The position numbers and the translations under genes were made by a program. A stretch of DNA of 5,704 nt from Synechococcus sp. GFB01 (GTDB lineage Bacteria > Cyanobacteriota > Cyanobacteriia > PCC-6307 > Cyanobiaceae). This document shows positions 1-4,417 of the stretch, piece by piece. The notes below the pieces were generated by a model. The model worked only from the letters and a program-made list of their open reading frames with translations. It did no database searches and was not told where the DNA came from. Location of the stretch: assembly GCF_001039265.1 (NCBI RefSeq), contig NZ_LFEK01000013.1, positions 32,648 to 38,351 on the forward strand, given 5' to 3'. Each line of letters opens with the position of its first letter. Position 1 is the stretch's first letter.

Positions 1-1
1 C

Positions 2-28
2 GAGGCCGGTTCCCGCCTGAATCGCTGA
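2..28 (+). CDS. 3' end of an upstream gene (partial)
   Basis: The frame starting at base 2 reads EAGSRLNR and then a TGA at 26-28. That stop shares its last A with the ATG of the next gene (28-30), giving a TGATG junction typical of translationally coupled genes. Only eight codons are visible, so nothing can be said about the product. The alternative is that this frame is meaningless and the protease reading frame, which is open back to base 1, starts further upstream. The neat stop/start overlap makes an upstream operon partner the better guess. Confidence 0.4.
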   Translation, partial: EAGSRLNR

Positions 29-683
29 TGGAGCAGGCCGCCGGCCAGGGTCGTCTCCGCCAGACCCTGGCGCTGCTCGCCGCGATCGCTGTGGTGGGGG
101 GCCTGACGCCCTGGACGCCCTTCGCCACCTGGGCGGCCCTGGCGCTCTACCTGGTGGGCAGCCTGGTGCTGCTGGCCTGGCGGGTCTTCCATCTGCAGGA
201 GGCGGAGGCCCTGTTTCTGCGAGGGCCGGGGCTGCGGGCCTCGCTGCTCTGGGGCGGGGGGCTTGGGGTCGTGCTGCTCATCGCTGGCCTGATCGGCCTG
301 CCGGCGATGCGGGCGCCATGGCGAGCGAGCCGGGTTCGCTGCCTCTCGAGGCGGTGCGGGGGCTGTTGTTCGGCCGCGGGCTGGTGCTGCTGCTGCCGCT
401 GCTTGTGCTCGCCGAGGAAGGCCTCTGGCGGGGGCTGCTGCTCTCGGCTCTGCTGGAGAGCGGGCTCACGCCCGTCTGGAGCGTGGTCGTCTCCACCCTG
501 GCGTTCGGCCTCAACCACCTGGCGGTGGCGCCTCTCGCCCTCGCCGAGCGGGGTCTTCTGGCCCTGATGGCCCTGCCGCTCGGCCTGGTCACCGCCGTGC
601 TCACCGTTCGGACCCGCTGTCTCTGGGGCGGGGCGCTGCTTCACCTGCTGCTGATCGGCGCCATGCTCGGCAGCCTGCGATAG
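28..683 (+). pseudogene. CPBP (CAAX/Rce1-type) intramembrane protease, frameshifted
   Basis: The protein is a membrane-embedded metalloprotease-like protein of the CPBP/Abi family, split over two frames. The first part (ATG 28 to about 303) encodes three hydrophobic helices, the third ending in LLIAGLIGLPA. It then degenerates into Cys/Arg-rich sequence typical of an out-of-frame read. The second part, whose first ATG is at 318, carries the family motifs: EExxxR at 414-431 (E33, E34, R38 of that part), FxxxH ending at H67 (FGLNHL), and a third-motif His (H109) in GGALLHLLL. Together they give about 215 residues, a normal size. One missing base (or two extra) between about 298 and 318 explains the break. 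The family cleaves prenylated proteins in eukaryotes; in bacteria the substrates are mostly unknown. The end overlaps the opposite-strand gene by 43 bp. All putative metal ligands are intact, so a sequencing error is as likely as true decay. Confidence 0.75.
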
Positions 684-1366
684 GCGATCAGCCCCACCGC
701 CAGGTAGGCCAGGCTCTTGGGGATCATCAGCAGACCGAGCAGCGGTTGCCGCTGGATCCACAGCAGCACCGGTAGATGGCACAGGGCCGAGAACAGCAGC
801 AGTCCGCCGATGGCCCGCTGCCAGCGCTGGTCGGGGCCGGATGCACACCCATAGAGCCCCCCCAACCCCAGGGTGAGCAGCAGCAGCGGCAGGTTGCGCA
901 GCGCTGCCCACGGCTGCGGCGGAATCACCGCCCCCCAGTCGTTCTGGGGGAGAGCGAGCAGTGCCAGTCGCAGCAGCGCCAGCGCCAGCAGAGCCCGGGG
1001 GAGCAGACCCCAGCCTCTGCCGCTCAACCGCCGCTGGGCCTGCAGCAGCAGCAGGTCAAACCCCGTCACGGTGACGGCCGTGGCCAGGGCGCCGAAACCG
1101 ATCAGGGGCAGATCGACGGGGCCCAGCCGCAGCGTCAGGCCGGGATCGCCCAGGCCCAGGGCCACCAGCCTCAGGCCCACATGGGCCGTGTCGCCGAGGG
1201 CCAGCAGGCCGAATGCCGCCGCCAGCGGCCCGCCGCACCAGCGGGCGGGCGGCGCTGATCGTCTCAGCCGAGCGGCCAGGGCCAGCACCAGCATCCACAG
1301 CATCACCAGATAGGCCGCGTCGAAGATCAGCTCCGCGGCGACCCCGGCTTCGCTCGCTTTCAGCAT
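641..1366 (-). CDS. Seven-helix integral membrane protein of unknown function
   Basis: The 241-residue product is almost entirely hydrophobic. Seven helices can be placed at about residues 12-33, 45-70, 84-108, 122-140, 156-173, 184-204 and 208-229, with short basic loops (RLRR, QRRL, YRR), and there is no signal peptide. A polar motif GDTAHVGLR (59-67) lies at the end of helix 2, and a lysine (K217, in MIPKSLAY) lies in helix 7. From memory, Firmicutes and other bacteria have an uncharacterised seven-helix family with a similar GD-x-x-H-x-x-R motif and a PK motif in the last helix. This protein probably belongs there, but I cannot verify it. The ATG (1364-1366) faces the ArsR-type gene across 49 bp, so ArsR may control it as a transporter or metal/metalloid handling protein; that is inference. 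The 3' end runs 43 bp into the convergent protease gene. Confidence 0.75.
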   Translation of the reverse strand: MLKASEAGVAAELIFDAAYLVMLWMLVLALAARLRRSAPPARWCGGPLAAAFGLLALGDTAHVGLRLVALGLGDPGLTLRLGPVDLPLIGFGALATAVTVTGFDLLLLQAQRRLSGRGWGLLPRALLALALLRLALLALPQNDWGAVIPPQPWAALRNLPLLLLTLGLGGLYGCASGPDQRWQRAIGGLLLFSALCHLPVLLWIQRQPLLGLLMIPKSLAYLAVGLIAYRRLPSMAPISSR

Positions 1367-1415
1367 CGGTGGCAGCCCGGCCGCTTTCTAAGGTTGCTCG
1401 AGTTCCGGCCGCGGC
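1367..1415. promoter_or_regulatory. Divergent spacer between membrane protein and ArsR-type gene
   Basis: This 49-bp gap must hold the 5' signals of both divergent genes, which is the usual place for an ArsR-family operator. It contains two copies of CCGGCCGC (1377-1384 and 1405-1412, 28 bp apart) and a CTCGAG palindrome at 1397-1402 between them. The short segment TTTCTAAGGTTG (1385-1396) is its only AT-richer part. I see no convincing -35/-10 pair and no classic 12-2-12 ArsR/SmtB operator. Motifs this GC-rich can arise by chance here, so a regulatory role rests on position. Confidence 0.35.
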
Positions 1416-2522
1416 ATGCCATCGGCGCCTGAAAGCCCTGCCGCAGCCTTCCGGGGGCCGGCTGCGCTCGAGAGCGACCAGGCCCGGCTGCTGCTCAGGG
1501 CGCTGGCCGACCCGATCCGGCTGCAGGTGATTCAGGCCCTGGCCGCGGGCGAGCGCTGCGTCTGCGATCTCACGACCGACCTGGGCCTGGCCCAGTCGAA
1601 GCTCTCTTTCCATCTCAAGGTGCTGCGCGAGGCGGGCCTGGTCGCCGATCGTCAGAGCGGGCGCTGGGTCTACTACCGGCTGCGGCCTGAAGCCATCGCC
1701 GCGCTGGGCGCTTGGCTCAGCACGCTGATCACCGCCTGCGACCAGCCCCATCGGGCTGCGCCTGAGCGCCGGCGCCTGCGGTCCGCCAGCCGCTTACCAA
1801 CTCTTAAACCCCGCTCTACCGCTCCTTTGCCCCGCCACGATGTGCGCTCCATAACGTGGCGCCGTAGTCCGGCTCAGGCCGACATGGTGTTCTCGCCAGC
1901 TCCGCAGGCCGATTCCCGTGGTGCCTTTCGTCAGCTGCTGGAGGCCAGTTACCAGCGCCGCGGCCTGGTGCACCTGGCCGCGGGCAGCAGTGTGCCCCTT
2001 CTGAAGAAGAGCGTGTGGGTGGTGGTGCGCGGCATGGTGCGGCTGAGCACCTGCTCGTTCCAGGGCGATGAGCTGCTGGTGGGCCTGGCCGGACCCAACG
2101 AACCCTTCGGGGAGCCGCTCACGAGCCTGGAGGCCTACGAGGCCCGTGCGCTCACCGCCTGCGATCTGCTGTGCCTCAGCTGTGATGAGATCGCACGCTC
2201 CCCCCACCTCGCCATGGCGGTGCTGCAGGGCCTCGGCGCCCGCTACCGCCAGAGCGAGGCGCTGCTGGCCCTGCTCGGCCTGCGCCGCATCGAGGACCGG
2301 GTGCGCGGCTTCCTCGAGCTGATCGCCCACGACTACGGTCAGCCGTGCGATCAGGGGCTGCGTCTCGATCTGCGCCTCACCCACCAGGAGATCGCCAACG
2401 CCCTCAGCACCACGCGGGTCACCGTGACCCGGGCCCTGGGCCACCTGCGTGATCAGGGCTGGCTGCAGCTCGATCAGCAGCGGCGCCTGGTGATCAGCCA
2501 TCTCCCCGCCGGTCGCGCCTGA
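1416..2522 (+). CDS. ArsR/SmtB-type regulator, open in frame into a Crp/Fnr regulator
   Basis: As written, one frame of 368 codons encodes two regulators. Residues 20-105 are an ArsR/SmtB winged helix. ERCVCDL (46-52) contains the CxC pair (C48, C50) that binds As(III)/Sb(III) in classical ArsR proteins. The recognition helix is SKLSFHLKVLREAGL (61-75), and the beta wing is RQSGRWVYYRLRP (79-91). C108 could be a further thiol ligand. Residues 113-156 are an Arg/Ser/Pro-rich stretch with no domain character, followed by a complete Crp/Fnr protein (see the entry at 1884). ArsR proteins normally end about where this stretch begins. A TGA lies at 1763-1765 in the frame reached by restoring one base, for example in the CCCC run at 1746-1749; the product would then end about DQPPSGCA, roughly 116 residues. 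A lost stop or a sequencing deletion therefore seems likelier than a working fusion. Metal-dependent repression of the divergent membrane gene is the plausible role. Confidence 0.6.
   Translation: MPSAPESPAAAFRGPAALESDQARLLLRALADPIRLQVIQALAAGERCVCDLTTDLGLAQSKLSFHLKVLREAGLVADRQSGRWVYYRLRPEAIAALGAWLSTLITACDQPHRAAPERRRLRSASRLPTLKPRSTAPLPRHDVRSITWRRSPAQADMVFSPAPQADSRGAFRQLLEASYQRRGLVHLAAGSSVPLLKKSVWVVVRGMVRLSTCSFQGDELLVGLAGPNEPFGEPLTSLEAYEARALTACDLLCLSCDEIARSPHLAMAVLQGLGARYRQSEALLALLGLRRIEDRVRGFLELIAHDYGQPCDQGLRLDLRLTHQEIANALSTTRVTVTRALGHLRDQGWLQLDQQRRLVISHLPAGRA
1793..1820 (+). promoter_or_regulatory. Candidate PHO box (three imperfect direct repeats)
   Basis: Three related units occur in a row: CTTACCAA (1793-1800), CTTAAACC (1803-1810) and GCTCTACC (1813-1820), each starting 10 bp after the last. 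They resemble the cyanobacterial PhoB/SphR box, recalled as tandem CTTAACC(T/A)-like octamers at about 11-bp period. The repeats sit in an AT-richer patch just upstream of a candidate -35 at 1827, where an activator such as PhoB would bind. The phoB-like gene lies 0.8 kb downstream. The third unit is weak and the period is 10 rather than 11, so this is a candidate only. Confidence 0.4.
1827..1855 (+). promoter_or_regulatory. Candidate sigma70 promoter for the Crp/Fnr gene
   Basis: TTGCCC (1827-1832, 4 of 6 matches to TTGACA) and CATAAC (1850-1855, 4 of 6 matches to TATAAT) are separated by exactly 17 bp. Transcription would start near 1862, giving a leader of about 22 nt before the ATG at 1884. 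Location inside the linker between the ArsR and Crp domains supports separate expression of the Crp-type protein. Confidence 0.4.
1833..1861. repeat. 7-bp inverted repeat over the candidate -10
   Basis: CGCCACG (1833-1839) is mirrored by CGTGGCG (1855-1861) around a 15-nt centre. The arms begin directly after the candidate -35 and end just past the candidate -10, where a repressor or autoregulator would block RNA polymerase. The perfect arms are short and GC-rich, so chance is possible. No T-run follows, so this is not a terminator. Confidence 0.35.
1884..2522 (+). CDS. Crp/Fnr-family transcription regulator (NtcA/PtrA-like)
   Basis: From ATG 1884 the product has 212 residues, the usual size for this family. 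Residues 10-115 form the cupin-like sensor half, with typical strands around VVRGMVRLSTCSFQGDELLVGLAGPNEPFGEPL. A long dimerisation helix follows (about 116-145, ALLALLGLRRIEDRVRGFL). The helix-turn-helix is LTHQEIANALSTTRVTVTRAL (about 167-187), closely like the NtcA pattern in which TRVT contacts DNA. The cAMP-binding residues of E. coli Crp are not evident, so the ligand is unknown. I chose this start because the preceding 120 bp look intergenic and carry a promoter-like element; the frame itself is open back to 1416. Adjacency to phoBR-like genes and the PHO-box-like repeats suggest PtrA, the phosphate-linked Crp-type regulator of marine picocyanobacteria. I did not assign that symbol because orthology cannot be shown here. 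Confidence 0.75.
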   Translation: MVFSPAPQADSRGAFRQLLEASYQRRGLVHLAAGSSVPLLKKSVWVVVRGMVRLSTCSFQGDELLVGLAGPNEPFGEPLTSLEAYEARALTACDLLCLSCDEIARSPHLAMAVLQGLGARYRQSEALLALLGLRRIEDRVRGFLELIAHDYGQPCDQGLRLDLRLTHQEIANALSTTRVTVTRALGHLRDQGWLQLDQQRRLVISHLPAGRA

Positions 2523-2605
2523 ACCGGCAGCGGCGGCAGGTGGATCGGGGGGTGGCTGCCGAGTCGGTGTTCTGGGGCGCGACCCTGGTTCGCGAGAATG
2601 GCGCC

Positions 2606-3298
2606 ATGCCAGCGCGCCTGCTTCTCGTCGAAGACGACGAAACGATCCGCGAAACGATCCGCGAAGCCCTCGAGCAGGAGGGGTTCGGGGTCACGGCCTG
2701 CGGCAACGGCCGCGAAGCCCTGCAGGTGCTGCAGCAGGGTCCGCAGGAGGAGAGCTTCGCGCTGGTGGTGCTCGACCTGATGCTGCCCGGTCTCGGCGGG
2801 TTGGAGATCTGCCGCCAGATGCGGGCGGCCCAGGATCAGACCCCGATCCTGGTGGTGAGCGCCCGCGACACCGAAACCGATCGGGTGCTGGGCCTGGAGG
2901 TGGGGGCCGACGACTATCTGATCAAGCCCTTCGGCATGCGCGAGCTGGTGGCCCGCTGCCGCGCCCTGCTGCGCCGCAGCAACGGTCAGTCCGCTCAGCC
3001 GCGGGTTCTCGCCCACGCCAACCTGCGCCTTTTTCAGGAGGAGTGCCGCGTCACCCGCGACGGCGTCGACGTGAATCTCTCTCCCAAGGAATACCGGCTG
3101 CTGGAGCTGTTCATGCAGCATCCGCGCCGCGTCTGGAGCCGGGACAAGCTGCTGGAGCACGTCTGGGGCATCGACTATTTCGGTGACAGCAAGACGGTGG
3201 ACGTGCACATCCGCTGGCTGCGCGAAAAGCTCGAGGACAACCCCTCCGCCCCGGTTCACCTGCTCACCGTGAGGGGTTTCGGCTACCGCTTTGGCTGA
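2606..3298 (+). CDS. phoB: OmpR/PhoB-class response regulator
   Basis: The 230-residue product has a receiver domain (3-122) and a winged-helix DNA-binding domain (about 131-230). Receiver residues are all present: acidic cluster E9-D10-D11, phospho-acceptor D57 in VVLDLMLPG, S85 and K107 in LIKPF. The output domain shows LSPKEYRLLELF (158-169), the recognition helix KTVDVHIRWLREKLE (196-210) and the terminal hairpin TVRGFGYRFG. The ATG at 2606 puts LLLVEDD at the standard distance. A GTG at 2540 would add 22 residues unlike the family. An 83-bp gap follows the Crp-type gene, and the kinase start overlaps this gene's end by 8 bp, so the pair is co-translated. Phosphorylated by the kinase, it should bind tandem repeats and activate phosphate-starvation genes. 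The phoB name (sphR in some cyanobacteria) rests on kinase type and context; other OmpR-class regulators cannot be excluded. Confidence 0.85.
   Translation: MPARLLLVEDDETIRETIREALEQEGFGVTACGNGREALQVLQQGPQEESFALVVLDLMLPGLGGLEICRQMRAAQDQTPILVVSARDTETDRVLGLEVGADDYLIKPFGMRELVARCRALLRRSNGQSAQPRVLAHANLRLFQEECRVTRDGVDVNLSPKEYRLLELFMQHPRRVWSRDKLLEHVWGIDYFGDSKTVDVHIRWLREKLEDNPSAPVHLLTVRGFGYRFG
2639..2662 (+). repeat. Perfect 12-bp tandem duplication inside the response regulator gene
   Basis: GAAACGATCCGC occurs twice back to back (2639-2650, 2651-2662), followed by GAAG. It encodes ETIR-ETIR in helix 1 of the receiver. Compared with E. coli PhoB from memory, the distance from the acidic cluster to the next conserved GF is the same, so the repeat does not lengthen the protein. 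Confidence 0.7.
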
Positions 3299-4391
3299 GC
3301 CCCTGGGATGGTTGCGGCGGCGGCGGCGGCCGGCGGAGCTTCCCAGCGCCCGCCAGCTGCTCAGCCTGATGGATGCCGCGCCCACCGGCTGGATCCTCCT
3401 GGACCCGCTCGGCCAGGTGCGCCATGTCAATCCCCGCGCCGAGCAGCTGCTGGCGAGCAACATCGCTCTGCCCGCCGATGGTCTGCCCCTGGAGAGCCTC
3501 TGCAGCGATGCTGAGCTGGCCGCCTGTGTGGCCATCGCCCGCCGCCAGGACAGACCCCAGCGCCTGGAGTGGCGCTACCGCGACGAGGACCTGGATGTGC
3601 GGGTGGTGCCGACCAGCGGCGGTTGGCTGGGGGTGCAGCTGCAGACCCGCCGCTCCCTGGAGGCCCAGCTGGAGCAGCAGGAGCGCTGGGTGAGCGATGT
3701 GGCCCACGAGCTCAAGACACCGCTCACGGCCCTGCTGCTGGTGGGCGACAGCCTGGCGGCCCGGGTGAACAGCGGCAACGCCCACCTGGTGGAGCGCCTG
3801 CAGCGCGAACTGAAGCGGCTTCAGGAGCTGGTGGGCGATCTGCTGGAGCTCTCACGGCTGGAGAACACCCTGCCCGGCAGTGGCCTGCGGCTGTCCACGG
3901 TCGACCTGCCCGATCTGGTGCAGCAGGTCTGGGCGGGGCTGCGTCCCCTGGCCGAGCAGCGGGGAATCGTTCTGGAGGTGCTCGCGTCGCCGGGGCTCGC
4001 CATCCAGGCCGACCGCTCGCGGATGCACCGGGCTCTGCTCAACCTGCTCGACAATGCGCTGCGCTACAGCCCGGATGGCGAGCCCGTGCAGGTCAGCTTC
4101 GCCAGCAGCGTGGGCTGGATGCTGGTGGTGGTCCGCGATCGGGGGGCCGGCTTCAGCGACGAGGATCTCGAGCACATGTTCGAGCGCTTCTACCGCGGCG
4201 ACCCCGCCCGGGTGCGCAGCCCCCGGGCCGGCAGCGGCCTGGGGCTGGCGATCGTGCAGCAGATCGCCCTGAGCCACGGGGGGCGCGTGCAGGCGCGCAA
4301 CGATCCCGACGGCGGCGCTGTGGTGGAGCTGCTGCTGCCGTTGCATCTGCAATCGTTACAGCCCCTCTCCGGGCTGCAGGGCCCTGCATAG
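3291..4391 (+). CDS. phoR: PAS-HisKA-HATPase sensor histidine kinase
   Basis: The 366-residue product autophosphorylates and passes phosphate to the partner regulator. After a basic N-terminus (RRRRR, 9-13) comes a PAS-like domain (about 22-115, AAPTGWILLDPLGQVRHVN). HisKA follows with H139 in VSDVAHELKTPL, then the ATP-binding domain: N-box N251 and N255 (NLLDNALRYS), G1 box DRGAGF (283-288), F box MFERFYRGD (296-304) and G2 box GSGLGLAIV (314-322). All catalytic boxes are intact. The start is unusual: TTG at 3291 overlaps the regulator gene's end. The frame is closed upstream by TGA 3270-3272, no ATG precedes 3369, and starting at 3369 would leave little before the PAS domain. A TTG at 3312 is the other option. 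No transmembrane helix or periplasmic domain is present, unlike E. coli PhoR, so sensing is cytoplasmic or through partners, as suggested for cyanobacterial SphS. The gene symbol rests on this resemblance and on context. Confidence 0.85.
   Translation: MAEPLGWLRRRRRPAELPSARQLLSLMDAAPTGWILLDPLGQVRHVNPRAEQLLASNIALPADGLPLESLCSDAELAACVAIARRQDRPQRLEWRYRDEDLDVRVVPTSGGWLGVQLQTRRSLEAQLEQQERWVSDVAHELKTPLTALLLVGDSLAARVNSGNAHLVERLQRELKRLQELVGDLLELSRLENTLPGSGLRLSTVDLPDLVQQVWAGLRPLAEQRGIVLEVLASPGLAIQADRSRMHRALLNLLDNALRYSPDGEPVQVSFASSVGWMLVVVRDRGAGFSDEDLEHMFERFYRGDPARVRSPRAGSGLGLAIVQQIALSHGGRVQARNDPDGGAVVELLLPLHLQSLQPLSGLQGPA
3315..3329 (+). repeat. (CGG)5 trinucleotide run at the kinase N-terminus
   Basis: Five CGG codons in a row encode RRRRR at residues 9-13 of the kinase. 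Gain or loss of units would keep frame and change only the basic patch. Such runs are also prone to sequencing indels, which matters because the kinase start here is a TTG. Confidence 0.6.
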
Positions 4392-4400
4392 GGTCCAGAC

Positions 4401-4406
4401 AGGAGA
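4401..4406 (+). promoter_or_regulatory. Ribosome binding site AGGAGA of the HicA/eRF1-like gene
   Basis: AGGAGA is the clearest Shine-Dalgarno sequence in the window; most genes here lack one. It lies 8 nt before the GTG at 4415 and 11 nt before the ATG at 4418, both in frame. The GTG therefore has the slightly better spacing and would add one residue. It falls in the 26-nt gap after the kinase stop, so the gene can be translated efficiently from the same mRNA. Confidence 0.6.
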
Positions 4407-4417
4407 TCCAGCGCGTG

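Noticed and set aside
147..911. Long minus-strand reading frame opposite the protease gene
   Set aside because: The product is rich in Gln, Pro, Arg and Ala with no domain-like pattern, as expected from the antisense of GC-rich coding DNA. The plus strand holds recognisable protease motifs and the overlapping minus-strand gene is in another frame.
641..1366. Microbial rhodopsin, suggested by seven helices and a lysine in helix 7
   Set aside because: The retinal-pocket motifs of rhodopsins (helix 3 DTE/NTQ-like residues and the DxxxK helix 7 pattern) are not present. The GD-x-x-H and PK motifs point to a different family.
1842..1855. GTN10AC element as an NtcA site
   Set aside because: It matches only the minimal GT-AC ends (GTG-N8-AAC rather than GTA-N8-TAC) and overlaps the candidate -10. 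Such a loose motif is common by chance.
2525..2561. Inverted repeat CGGCAGC/GCTGCCG after the Crp-type gene as a terminator
   Set aside because: The 7-bp stem has a 23-nt loop and no following T-run, so it does not look like an intrinsic terminator.
2540..2605. GTG start at 2540 for the response regulator
   Set aside because: It would add 22 residues that do not resemble the family. ATG 2606 gives the standard short lead before LLLVEDD.
2474..3535. Long minus-strand reading frame opposite the response regulator
   Set aside because: It is antisense to a fully intact receiver and winged-helix protein. The composition is Gln/Ala/His-rich without structure.
3569..4417. Upstream extension of the HicA/eRF1-like reading frame through the kinase gene
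   Set aside because: The frame is open but encodes Gly/Ala/Arg-rich sequence while the kinase frame carries all catalytic boxes. A clear ribosome site at 4401-4406 marks the true start at 4415/4418.
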